Shown here: one piece after another, positions 12,501-24,094 of the stretch
Layout of the letters: each line of letters opens with the position of its first letter
How positions within the stretch are numbered: the stretch's first letter is position 1
NCBI GenBank assembly: GCA_007449985.2
Contig: VIIQ02000100.1
Coordinates: 248,001 to 312,000, forward strand
Reading direction: 5' to 3'
Source of the DNA: Desmodesmus armatus
Taxonomy: Eukaryota; Chlorophyta; Chlorophyceae; Sphaeropleales; Scenedesmaceae
Length of the DNA: 64,000 nt
Position numbers and translations under genes: made by a program
The notes under the pieces: generated by a model
The model's input: only the letters and a program-made list of their open reading frames with translations
Database searches by the model: none
Told to the model about the DNA's origin: nothing

Positions 12501-14109
12501 CATGGGGGATGGGGTCGGTGGGAGGCGGTTCTGGGTGGTGGAGGGGGGGTTGGGTAAGGTGTGATATCGCATCTGTGCGAGCATATGTGGTCTAAGAATG
12601 CAGCTGAAAACCCCAACACCTAGCAATTCACACCAGGATAGTCAGGTTGAGTGTCAACATGTGCCCTGTCCAACTGCCTGCTCACCCCCCCCCTCGCGCT
12701 CTGCTCCCCCCCCCCCTCGTGTCGTGTTGTGTTGTGCAGGTGACTGTGTTGTACAACCTTGTTCAGGAGCCCTGGCTGAAGTACTGCATGAGTGCCATAG
12801 CTGACAGGGGGCTCAAGAGCAGCCACTGGACCAGCAGCAGGCTCAGGGACGACGTGCTCTACCTGGAGAGCAGCAGGTGGGTGTGGGTGTGGAACACTTG
12901 GAGGGACAGGGGCCGAAGAGCGTCATGCATCTGATGCAATCAAAGCATGGGTGCGAAGCAGCATGAACAGCAGACCTTGCACAGCTCACCATGTTAAGGT
13001 TGGCTCCATGTTACCCATACCTCAACCCTAAACTCTAACCCCTGTGTCTTGCTGTTTGTTGTGCTGTAGCACCCGCTACGAGCTGAGCTACAGGGGGGAT
13101 GACGTCGGACAGCCGGTGAGCAGCAGCAGCAGCAGCCTGGGTGCAGCAGGGGCAGCAGCAGCCTGGGTGTAGGCGCGGGATGACCACCAGCTGCTTACTA
13201 GCGCCTGTACTGCGGCGCCCTAGCCTGCCCTTGCACTCCATATGCACAGTGCAATCTTGCCGTGCTAACAGCATAGCATGGCACAGCACAGCTGCTGTCA
13301 ATGCTCACTGCATCACAGATCCCCTGATGACTCAGCTCCTGCGCTCTCTGCTGATGCTGCTGTCCTGCTCCCGGCCAACACCAACGCTGCTCCCCCCTCT
13401 GCAGGAGGTGTACCGGTTTGTGCGCTGTCAGCGTGCGCTGCCGATCAGTCTGATGGAGGCAAAGGGTGTGCCGCTGCCTGCTGGGGATGTGGAGGTGCTG
13501 GAAGATGACCTGCGCTGGGACGAACTCGTGGTGAGTGACCGACTTGTACTGACTGCGCTTGTCTGGTCTTGTCTGCATGTGATGCGAGGGAGGGACCACG
13601 GAATGGAGGGAGGGAGGGGGTGGATCGGCTCCCGCAAGGCCAAATTGGTAGGGGGAGGAGGGGGTTGGACGGAGGGGGGAGAGGGAGCTGCCTGCTGGTG
13701 AGGTGGAGGACGACCTGCGCTGGGACGAACTCGTGGTGAGTGGGGCTTACCTGTATAGACTGTAGAGCAGCCAGAGCGCGCGAGGGGTGTGGGCTTTTGT
13801 GCGACTGGGGCTTGTTGGGGTTTTTGCACATTTGGGGGCCAGCTTGATGAGTTGGTGGAATGGGCGGGGGGGGGGGGGGGGGTAGGAGGCACTGGTGATG
13901 CTGGGGCTAATCTGGGGTAGAGGGCTGGGGTTGGAAGGTATCCATCTGCTGCTCGTACGCTGCTGCTGCTGCTCTGCTCTGCTGTTGCCGCTGCTGCTGA
14001 TGTTCTTGTGCAGTGGTCCAACATGCACGTCACTGTGCGTGGCAAGCAGTACAAGATGATGCGCATGCACTTCATGCCTCGCTGCAGCCCAGGCGGCGGC
14101 AGCCCGTGA
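9510..14109 (+). CDS. HDC1: HDC1 / Rxt3-like histone deacetylase complex subunit
   Basis: Non-catalytic subunit of Rpd3-type histone deacetylase complexes (yeast Rxt3; Arabidopsis HDC1), expected in the nucleus. Nine exons give 339 residues: 9510-9593, 9886-9912, about 10046-10108, 10761-11036, 12330-12494, 12740-12876, 13070-13115, 13405-13530 and 14014-14109. The Rxt3 core is clear: QLWGDEVYTDDSDVVAVL, then PPQDSYLSATRN, VRSRCWFAKTEGCSY, VTVLYNLVQEPWLKYC, a TRYEL segment, VYRFVRCQRALPI and a WSNMHVTVRGKQYKMMRMHF end. Each block lines up in order with the plant protein as I know it. The long disordered N-terminus of land-plant HDC1 is absent, leaving a near-core version. The third exon's acceptor is the weakest call: an AAG site was chosen for phase, although the frame is open further 5'. 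The introns after exons 4 and 8 hold duplicated exon ends. Confidence 0.88.
11149..11936 (+). repeat. Three diverged tandem copies of HDC1 exon 4 3' edge
   Basis: Copies at about 11149-11219, 11401-11484 and 11861-11930 repeat the last roughly 70 bases of the exon ending at 11036. The first two end in ATACCAG followed by GTGGG, as the real exon does. The third has lost this end. Each copy is preceded by the same intronic spacer (a GTGTGGGTGCCT-containing stretch), so the repeat unit includes intron sequence. Poly(G) runs separate the units. Confidence 0.85.
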
Positions 14110-15100
14110 GCACCAGCATGCTTGCAGCAGCGTGCTTGCAGCAGCATGCGCGGCTGCATGCATGCAGCAGCAGCGCGTGAGGAGCAGCAGCAGCAGTATG
14201 GATGCAGCAGCCTGTGAACAGTAGCAGCAGCATAAGGCAGCGGCCTGTGAACAGCAGCAGCAGCAGCAGCAGCATGAATGCAGCAGGAGCAGCGCCGGGC
14301 AGCAGCTGTGAGCAGTAGCAGCAGCAGCAGCAGCAGCAGCTCAAGGCCAGTTGTGCAGGGCTAGTGCTGTCACCAGGCCAAAAGACGTTCACAGCAGCAG
14401 CACCTGGGGCCATGGCAGCAGTTGCGCCTGCGGTACAGGCAGCACAGCAGCAGCAGCAGATGCAGCAACAGCAGTCGTGGCCTGGTGAGCATGCCAGTCC
14501 AGTGCTTGCAAAATTACTGGCTTGGTGTTGAGCTGGCGGCAGTGGGTTGTAGTCAGTGTGACATACACCAGCAAGGTGTTGGCGTGGCTGCTGCTGGCAA
14601 GCTGACAACCAGCACAGCAGCAGCAGTAGCGGTTGCATGGATGCGCGGGGTGGTGTGTGTGGGGTGAGCAGTGCGCAGGAGTGTAGTGCTGCAGTTGGGT
14701 GGTTGTAGCAAATGTGGCAAGCAAGGGCCCTTTCCACAGCAGCCGCTGCAGTAGCAGCAGGAACAGCAACCAGATGCATTGCCAGTCGGTATGGCTGAAT
14801 TGTGAGCACGTAGGGCCTGGTTGCGGCCTGGTGATGGAGTTGTTGCATGCAGCAGATGGTTCTGCTGCAGGTGCATCCCAGGAGGCTTGTGCTATGTACA
14901 CTGTGCAGCATGTTGCGGCAGTGCGGCAGCAGCTTCGCTGCATGGGGTTTCAGCGCAGGCGTCTTGTGACGCATCGAATGCAGTGGTGGCTGGCAGTTGG
15001 TCCAGTAGCACAGTGCTTGGGAGGACGTCAGCAGTGGTGTTGTTGCTGCCTAGGCATGGTGTGCAGGGCTGCTGGCTGTGCTGCCGCAAGCAGGTTGTAA
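14110..15100 (+). other. Probable HDC1 3' untranslated region, CAG-rich
   Basis: Follows the HDC1 stop codon directly and runs to a TGTAA motif at 15096-15100. It is dense in CAG/CTG triplets (14160-14345 especially). These open a long antisense Leu/Cys/Ala frame and short sense frames, none with a recognisable domain. Confidence 0.55.
15096..15100 (+). terminator. TGTAA polyadenylation signal, HDC1-like gene
   Basis: TGTAA about 990 bases past the stop at 14109. The facing plastocyanin gene has its own signal about 600 bases further on, so the pair forms an ordinary convergent 3' end. Confidence 0.45.
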
Positions 15101-15697
15101 CACATATGTATACACTGCAGTGCTTGTGAGAGGTGTCGAGACCCAGACATAGTTTCAGACAATTCAGATATACTAGAGGGATGGCACAAGCTGCGAGACA
15201 GTGCCCGGAACCGGGGAGGTAGCAGCTGTGCTGTTTGTCAAGATGGTTGCTGGGCTTGGTGTTTGGCCTGACCTGATCCTAACAGTGCAGGGTGGTGTGT
15301 CTGGTGAAAGCTGGACATCAGTGGACAGATTCTGTCAGGCTTTGCTGTGTTGGCAAGATTCTGTCCATATGTGTTTGCATTGACAGCAACACTCATACAT
15401 GCAGGTGGTTGGTCACGCACTGGCGTCAACATGCGACTCTCACTGCCTCCTGACTAGTAGCTGCAGCTGTGCGCAGTGCCATGTCTGTTGCAATGCTGTT
15501 GGTTTTCTGTTGTGAACAGCCTTTTGACAAATGACGCAGCAGGGCACTGAAACTGGTTGGGTTCTCCATGCGCACTGACAAATTGGTCACCAGGCTGCTG
15601 TTGCTGCTGCTGATGCTAACCTAATAGCGACACCCCTCTCATGCAGAAAATCAGCACAACAATCAGCACACCCAGCCGCAGCACAGCACACGTCATG
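15101..15697. other. Convergent intergenic spacer
   Basis: Lies between the candidate poly(A) sites of the HDC1-like and plastocyanin genes. No coding signal or notable repeat seen. Confidence 0.5.
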
Positions 15698-15702
15698 TTA
15701 CA
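15698..15702 (-). terminator. TGTAA polyadenylation signal, plastocyanin
   Basis: TTACA on the plus strand is TGTAA in the sense of plastocyanin, about 310 bases past its stop codon, a typical algal 3' untranslated length. Confidence 0.6.
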
Positions 15703-16008
15703 CTCCCTGCCAACCCAGGTCAAAAACCTGTGCATCTGTCAGGCACAGGTATTGCAGTGCCCAATCGAGCCACAGCCGCTGTACAAAGTAGGTTTCTGGT
15801 ATCACAAAACTGTGGCAGGTGCTGCCTGGAACAAAACAGGTGCAGCTGCTCAACTGCAATGCTGCAGCGCCTGCAATGCTGCAGCAGCAGGACACCAAGA
15901 CACCTCCTGCAGTTTCGTGGCTGCCAGAACTGTCCGGGTGACACAGACACACTCACAGACACAGATCATTCACACATAGTGCTGCACAGCAACGTAATAA
16001 TTACGTAA

Positions 16009-16830
16009 TTACTGCACAATGACCTTGCCCTGCATGCCAGCACCCTGGTGGGGCTCGCAGTAGTAGCTGTACTCGCCGGCAGTGGCGAACTTGGTGGTGG
16101 CCTTCTCCCCGGGGGCGTTCAGGTAGTCCTCGTGGCTCAGGGCCTCGGCGTTCTCGCCGGACTGTTAAGAGAGAGCAAATGCAGAAGCACAGGGGCAGCA
16201 GCAACAGCAGACAAGAGGTCAGCATTTTGGATGATCTGTGTGACAGCAGCACTGCTGCCCACCATCACTGCTGCCAGCAACATGAGTACGTAAGTGAGGT
16301 ATTATAAGCATAAACAAAGCGTGTGAGCGTTGCCGAGAACATATGCATGCACGAAGCGTGTGGTGCCCAGATCACGTATGTGTGTTGCTTGTGGCTGGCA
16401 TTGGCGTCTCGCTGGGCACAGGAAGGCAATTGCTGCATAATGTACCCAATTGCGACCTTCCGGAGCACCAATTGATGTCCATGCAAGACCACATCACTGC
16501 TGCTGCTGCGATCGCGGACTGGAAACAGCTCTGCAGGCCACTTACGGGGATGGCGTCCTCGTCGAAGACGATGTTGTGGGGGAAGCCAGCGTTGTTGACC
16601 CAGGTGACGGTCTCACCGGCCTTGATGGTGACGCTGGAGGGCTCGAACACCAGAGCACCGCTGTCAGCGCCCAGCTTCACTGTGGCATCTGCGTGGGCAG
16701 ACAGGGCCAGGGCCAGGCTGCTGATGCCAACAGCTGCGGCCTGAGCGACCTTCTGCACGGCAGGGGCCTTGCGGGTGGCCTGAGCCTTGACCTGGGGGCG
16801 GACAGCGCTGGCACGCACGCACAGGGCCAT
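16009..16830 (-). CDS. PETE: Plastocyanin precursor
   Basis: Blue-copper protein carrying electrons from cytochrome b6f to photosystem I in the thylakoid lumen. Two exons (16830-16546 and 16161-16009) encode 145 residues, the same length as the Chlamydomonas precursor. Residues 1-47 form a bipartite transit peptide: Arg/Ala-rich stroma-targeting part, then a hydrophobic lumen-targeting part ending SAHA before the mature DATVKLG start. All four copper ligands are visible: His in [15 protein letters not shown], then Cys, His and Met in [11 protein letters not shown]. The exon 1 donor is GTAAGT and the acceptor CAG. A TATA-like element lies about 85 bases upstream of the ATG. In relatives lacking copper, cytochrome c6 replaces this protein; nothing in this sequence shows that control. 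Confidence 0.97.
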
Positions 16831-17706
16831 TGTGATAGATTTGCTGAAGGAAGGTGTAAAGGACGTGGTTGTGCGTGGGCTGGACGTGGGTGGAGTGGGA
16901 TCGGGCTCTGTACCTATTTACCGCTGGTTCCTTCCACTTGGGGAACCCTTAAGCCCTCAATGGCGAGAGATCATTCTTGTTTGACCACGCGCAGCTTGCA
17001 GGGTACTGCTATTGGTTGAACTTCATCTTTGAGAGTCCGCTCTGCGCTTGGGAGCCACAAAGTACGGCAACTGAGCTGCTTTACGGGTGATTCACTCCAG
17101 CAGCAGAACCATGTGGACCGGAGGGCTGTCGGTGGTGCTGCACACCTTGAAGTACCGATGCTCAATATTATGAGCGGCTGCATGGATACCTGCTGAGCAC
17201 TTTGCTGGTGTGCAAGGTTGATCCATGGATGGCATGTGCAGTTCATCATGTGCACTTGTATTGAGTAACCGGCACCTGATATATGTTACCAGGCAGAACG
17301 TGGCGCTTGGGAACAAATGATGGGGACTAGATGGGTTGGTGCAGGGGCATGGTGTCCGGCAAAGTGTTCATGGTGTGGTGCCACAGCGGTATGCGCACCG
17401 TGATGGGAATCTGGCTACCACCCAGTAAGCATGACTGGGCCAAACTCAATAGACAGAAGCAGGCTGCCAATCAAGCACACGTGCAGCAGGCTGCCAATCA
17501 AGCACACGCACATGGACATGGCAGCCAGCCAGATGTGAAAATCAGCAGTGACCATCAGGCAAGCCACACAGCCGCAGCAGTGTTAGCCCACCTTCCCACA
17601 CCCGTATGCCTTGCCTGCAGCAAAGCTCCATTGTGCCTTCACACCACGTTCACACCATGAGGACTGTTACCAACCAATCAACCAGATGATTCAAGGTCAT
17701 TCAACC
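16831..17706. other. Plastocyanin promoter and intergenic region
   Basis: Upstream of plastocyanin and downstream of the PYROXD1-like gene, both on the minus strand. It contains a TATA-like box at 16915-16920 and a short direct repeat (GCAGGCTGCCAATCAAGCAC, twice within 17459-17510). No gene seen. Confidence 0.5.
16915..16920 (-). promoter_or_regulatory. TATA-like element of plastocyanin
   Basis: TAAATA on the minus strand (GGTAAATAGG context), 85 bases upstream of the ATG, in an otherwise GC-rich stretch. Placement fits a core promoter with a 5' untranslated leader of about 50 bases. Confidence 0.5.
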
Positions 17707-18255
17707 TCAGTCAAACACATGGTCAAGCTCTATGTCAGGGTCCAACAGGCTGGGCCCGTACTGGCTCAAATCCAGGCCATCCAATATCAAATTCTCAAAC
17801 GTCTCTTCCAGCTCAGTCTCCCCAATCAACACAGCACCCTGCATCCTCCCCCGCAGCAGCAGCACCCGCACAAAGGTTGCCTCCGGACTGCCTGCATCCA
17901 AAACCCTGCTGTACATGATTACGTCACCCTCCGGCTGCTGCTGCAGCTTCTGGCCGTTGTAGAGACCCAGCAGGACCACCTTCCTGCCTAGGAAGCGAGT
18001 GACGTGGGTGAACTGCATGCAGCATGCAGGAAGGGCAGCACAGCGTGGGTAAAGTCAACACTGGAGTTTTGGAAACAATGCACAGCCAGCTGGCCCAGCT
18101 AGTGGGCGAAATCCGTTCACATGCGCAAGCAGAAGCTTTCTGGCAGCAGACTGCAGCAGGTATGCAGCCCCAGCGCCACACGGCACACCACCGCACGCAA
18201 CGTCCCCCCTGCTGCCCTCAAGCAATACATTGAACCAATGCTGAGTGCCGCAGCC

Positions 18256-18287
<32 letters not shown>

Positions 18288-18684
18288 GGCTGGATGCACT
18301 CCCTGTGTCTACACACACACACACACACACGTTCTACCCTATATTTACGTCTAGAGGCTCTCTATGTATCAAAGTTCGCGCCCTCCTGCGTACTCACGAT
18401 ACATCCTGACTGTCCTTCTGAGTGGAACTGGCTGGTTGCAAATCAAGTCTCAACACACACCGCAGGCCCTATCACAGTGCTCTGAAAGCCTCCCAGCATG
18501 CACACGTGCGCGCACACACGCACACGCATGCAGGGGCAGCAACACAACCCAAAGTCTCACCAGTTCAAAGCTGAAGTTGAACACACCTGCCCCATCTGCT
18601 CTAGCCATGCTGCCCTCAAACAAGACATTCAACCAATGCCGAGTACCACAGCCCACCCCCCCAACACACACACACACACACACA

Positions 18685-18773
<89 letters not shown>

Positions 18774-21334
18774 CACACCGCAGGCCCTGTCACAGTGCTT
18801 CAACAGCCACCCAGCATTCGCGTACACGCATGCAGTGGCAGCAGCAAGACCAAAAGCCTCACCATTTCAAAGCTGAAGTTGAACACTTCCACCTCGTCGG
18901 CCCCAGCCATGCTTGCTGCTGCGTGTGTCCACAGCCGCATGCGGAGCCAGTCAGCCCTGTTGCCTTCAAGATAACGTTGAACCAATGCCGAGTGCCGCAC
19001 CCCCCCCCCCCCCACACACACACACTGATTGCACACACAGCGCATGCCCTATCACAGTGCTCTGAAAGCCCTCAGCATTCACGCACGCTCGTGCCTGCGC
19101 ACACACACGCTGTGGCAGCAGCAAAAACGAAAGCCTCACCAGTTCAAAGCTGAAGTTGAGAACTTCCTTCTTGTCTGCCCTAGCCCTGCTTCCCTAAAGC
19201 AATACAGTGGACCAATGCTGAGATCCCCCCCCTCCCCGCACACACACGCACACACACCGCAGGCCCTGTGACAGTGCTCTGAAAGCCACCCAGCATTAAG
19301 CACGCACGCACGCAGTGGCAGCAACAAAACCTCAGGTCTCACCAGTTCGAAGCTGAAGTTGAAGACTTCCGCCTCATCTGCCCCCGCCATGCTTGCTGCT
19401 GCGTGGCTACCCATGAGTCGTGCCTGCGTCCACAGCCGCATCTGAAACCAGTGGGCCGACTGCTGGCTGGGCTCCACCCTGCAGCACAGCAACACACGCA
19501 CCATGTCACCATTTTTTTGTTCTGTTTGCAAGTGTCCAAGGGGGGCCGCACCCCCCACCGGCTGGGCTCCACCCTGCAGAACAGCAACACACGCTTCCCT
19601 TGTAGGACTTCCTTTTATGGGATGTTGTAGAACCACATGCATGTCTGTCATGTAGTACAACTGTTCAAAACACCAGCCTGTCAACATGTCGACTGGTCAT
19701 CATGACATTGACATGTACCTGGTGGAGGCAACCCATGTGTCAACACACATCAAGACCTCGTCTGATCTGGATGAAAGCTGAATATGAGAGACAATTCTTC
19801 TTCACCCTGCTATCCCCACTGCAGGGTAGTTACTTCAGGACCCACATCCCACAAGGCCTGCATGCCACCTGACAGTCTCCGCAGACATGTGTGTCTGCGT
19901 GCACCCACTCAAGCCACCTCAGCGTGTTGCTTACGTGCAGCAGTCTCCAGCAGCAAACACCCCAGGCGTTGATACGCTCTCAAGGTTGGCGCCCACTGAT
20001 ATACCCCCGTCAGGAGCCCTCTTCAGTTCCGCTGCAGCACACCAGCAGCAGAGCAGCAGGCGGCACTGTCACTGACTAGACCAGTACTAGACCTGCAGCT
20101 TGACTTGTTGGGAATTGGGGCCACACCATGCCTGCTCCCTCACCTGGCAGTCAGACGAGGCTGGGCTCCACCCCTGTGGCCTGCACCAGCCATTCGTTGC
20201 ATCCACTAAGTCATACAGCATTCTGGCGGCAAAGGGGGTGGTTGGGGAACAGAGAGGGGTGGTGGGGCAGGGAGGGGTGGGGGCGGGGGGGATGGAAGGG
20301 GGGAGCGAGGGGGGAGGCAGGAAGGGGGGGGGGTCAGATCCGGGGAGCGGGGGGCACACCATGCATGACGCATGCTCCCTCACCTGGCAGCCAATCAGTG
20401 CTTGGCTCCACCCCAATGGCCTGCACCAGCAGGTCCACCCCCACCTCATCACCAGTGCTCAGCTGCAGGTACAGCGGCCACTTGCTACTGCTGCTGCTGC
20501 TGGCTGAGGGTGCGGTGTCGGCGTGCTGCTGCTGGGTGTGCTGCGGTGTGCTGCTGGCTCCTATGACCTGCATACAAGCGGCACACAAACTTCGCCTGAG
20601 GCTGCATGGTTCAAAGGACTCAGGGGATTCATGAATTGAATTCAATGTGTGTATTGACTGCACGCAGGCATTGTTCGAAGGGCCTCACTTATGCAGGACT
20701 TTGCAATGAGTTGCTGTCCCCGCCCTCTCGCTGTCCCCCCCTTCCTGCACACATGAGTGCACACACCTCAAGTCATGTGCTAAACACACACAAACACACA
20801 CTCTATGCTAGCACACCATGTTGATCAGAACCGCCATCCAAGCTCACCAGTGCGTGCCTCTCCAGTCGCACATTGGCCGGTAGCTGGCCCCTAGGCAGGC
20901 GGTCCACCCACTTGAGCCCCGCTGCATGGCCGCCCCCCCCCCCCCTCTCTCGGCTCAAGGGAGGGCATTACTGAGACCCTTGTCCACTATTTTCCGCCTT
21001 CTTACTCCCTTACTTCCCCCTCCCCACAGAACCACTTATCAACTCAACAGTGCATGCCTCTCCAGTCACATGGCCAGCTGGCCCCTAGGGAGGCGGTTGC
21101 CACAGCAGCATGCCCCCCCTCCCCCTCAGCCACAAACCCACCAGTGCATGCCTCTCCAGCCGCACATTGGCCGGCAGCTGTCCCCTAGGCAGGCGGTCCA
21201 CCCACTTGGGCCCAGCTGCATGGCCGTCCACACCAGACACCCCTGGTTTTTCTTGCTGCTGCTGCTGCTGCTGCCGTTGCTGCTCTTGCTGCTGTTGGAC
21301 TGTTGGGTCAAGCTGCTGGCCAAGGTTGCTGGTG

Positions 21335-21380
<46 letters not shown>

Positions 21381-21531
21381 CGTGCTGCAGCTCTCCCAGC
21401 AGGAACTCTGCTGCATCCACATCGAAGAATGCATCCCCTATGTGCTGGTGCTTCATGACCCACACCACCTCAACATCACGCACAGAACCACTGCGAAAAC
21501 AAGGCAGGGGGCAGGCAGGGGGGCAGGGGGG

Positions 21532-21599
<68 letters not shown>

Positions 21600-24058
21600 C
21601 AAGGTCGGCAGCAAGGCAGGCAGGCAGGCAGACCTGCTCTTCAGTGCAGGTGGATGGCGTTGCGTTGACATCAACGGGGAAGGTGCACATTCACCCCAGC
21701 TGGTTGCTGCAGCTGCCCCTGACACAGCAGCAGGCCCTGGCAAAGAGCTGGGATCAAGTGGTGGCAAGGCATCAAAGCTCCCCCTCCTCTCTTGAGGGGG
21801 TGGGAAGGTTGGGGTGGATGTTTACTACGACGGCATGGCTCCCTACCCCTCAATACACATTGTTGCCGCCAACCACTGGTCTCTTACGGATTCGAGGCAT
21901 TAGGACAACTCGGTGGGGCCTATACGCCCTCCAGTGCAAGTGTCTTGCTCTCTCCCCTCCGGCCCCTGGCCCCCTCCTGCCCCACTTCCAGCTGTCACCA
22001 TACCTCATGACCCCGACACAATGAACTCGCACCAGCTGTCCAGTGCAGTGTTCCCCCCCCCCCCCCGCTTCCTCCTGCCCTTCATCCTCAGGCCATGCCC
22101 TGTGAAGGCACAGCATGTGCAGTGCAAGCACTTCACGAGCTGTTAATTGCTGTCATCCTCTCTCCTCCCCCATCCCCCGCCTTCCTTTCCCTCCCCCTCC
22201 CCCCCCCCCCCCCCCCCGCTGTGCCCCATCGATGCAGCAGCTATGAAGCTTGAGAGTTCATGCCAGCCATGGAATTCACGCCAGCCTGGGTACTCACACA
22301 AGCTCCAGTGCAATGCCACCGTTGCCCACGACAGCAATGCGCCTGGCGGCTGTGAGCTTGCGAGCAAAGTCCTGCAGGGCCAACACACACAGCAGACACA
22401 CAGCAGATCCCAATGAATATGCATGAGTACGCATGCACTCCCTCTGCTGACACACAAACACGTCTCACATGCTGCCCTTATGCCCTGCCACCCAGGCACT
22501 ACAGAGCAGCGTGTAAAACAGCCAGTCAAGCATAGTTAGGGGTACAGCCCACCCTGCAGTTGTGTGCCACCCCCATTGGGTTTTCGGGGGCCACTGGCAG
22601 ATGCTGCACAGGCAGTCACAAGTTCGGGGCTTGAACCCTCAGCCCCACCCTGCCAACATGTTGACCAAACCGCCCCCCTCAAGCAATGTGCACCCCCTTT
22701 CTAGCGTCAAGACACCCCCACCAACCCCTCGGGACCCAAGCAATGCCCTTTGCCCCCTGCTTGTCAAAGACACCCGCCCCCCCAAAAAGGAATGCGCACC
22801 CCTTCCACGCCTACGGATCCAGGCTTCCTCCCTCACCTCCACAGACTGTGTGTCTCTGAGTGTGACGATGCATTCATGCTGGAAGCCAAGCACCTGAGCA
22901 ACAGCAGCACCAAAAGATACCAGACATGCAGTGCAACTGAGCCACGCAAGGCCCTTGCAAAACTATTTTGCTGGATCATGGACTCTCCTGATCGCCCTTT
23001 CAGGGGCCAAACAAGGCTCATAGCAGGCATGGCAACAAAATGACGCAATGCATAACATGTCATCCAGTTTGGTTCGAGTGGTTGCGCTGTGTGTGGTCAG
23101 CCGGTGGGAGTCTCCTCCGTGTCAGTCAGTCAACACACCTCTAGCCTTATCCCCTGTCACCCGACATTGTCACCCCCCTGCCAGCTGAGCCTCCCCCCCC
23201 CCCCCCCCCCCCCGCGGGGCCACCGCCGCACCTTTGGCCTTGCCCCGCATGCGATGCACAGCCTGTCATAGCTGAGGGGCCCTCCAGGCTGGATGTGCAC
23301 CACCTGCGCAGCGTGTGCTTGTGTAAGCAGAGAGCGCACATGTGTAGCTGGCACATAGCGTACATGCGATACATAGCGTACATGCAAAGTAACATGCAGG
23401 TGGGTCTGGCAGGCATACAAAACTCGATCATAGAAGAATAGTAGGAAAGTAGTTTGTTTGAAGACAATGACATCACACCTTGACTGCACTAGGTAACCCC
23501 CACTGCATCAAAGCATCTCACACCTGGGCTGCGCCACATGACACCCCAATGCATCAAAATCATCACAGCAGGACATCCAAACAACGACACTTCCTGTGTC
23601 TACACACACGTGTGTGCGCCTGTCCAGCAGCAAGCTAAAGGATGGGGGAGGCACAGGGGCTGGCCAGAAGCAACACCCATCCGTTCCGTGAGGCTTTGTG
23701 TCCGGCCCCCGACAGTCAGGTTTGACTTGGTTGTGTGTGGCCAGCGGGTGGGGTGTGTGCTCTCCCCCCCCCCCCCCCAAGACAAGAACCTACCCGTTGT
23801 TGTGTGTCGATTGATGTGACTACTGCCTGGATGACGGTAAGGTTGGGGTGAGCGAGTGACTGCAGGTCCCGCTCCCTGACTGCACAAGTATGCAGCAGCA
23901 GCAGCAGCAGCAGCAGCACGTGTGGACACGGGAGGTGCAGGTGTAGGGCGAGTGTCGTGTGGGTCACATAACAAGAATGTGTTCTAGCAGGCTAGGTGGA
24001 GGCAGCTGCTGGCAGCTAGATAAGCATGTGCTGGGTGGGGTGCGTGCTTGTGCTGGGG

Positions 24059-24094
<36 letters not shown>

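Noticed and set aside
14072..14974. 300-codon antisense open frame rich in Leu, Cys and Ala
   Set aside because: It is antisense to the CAG-rich 3' region of the HDC1-like gene and consists of CTG/GCT triplet translation without any domain or splice context.
21531..21600. Regular short repeats considered as a CRISPR array
   Set aside because: These are pure tetranucleotide repeats without spacers, in a eukaryotic intron. No CRISPR-like repeat-spacer pattern exists anywhere in the window.
21110..22024. 304-codon plus-strand frame over PYROXD1 exon 7
   Set aside because: It is the complement of a recognised coding exon plus the GGCA repeat (giving QAGR-type repetition), so it is a shadow.
22600..22690. 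tRNA-like T-arm (GGGTTCAAGCCCC on the minus strand)
   Set aside because: No matching A box, acceptor stem or anticodon arm could be drawn around it. It lies in a PYROXD1 intron.
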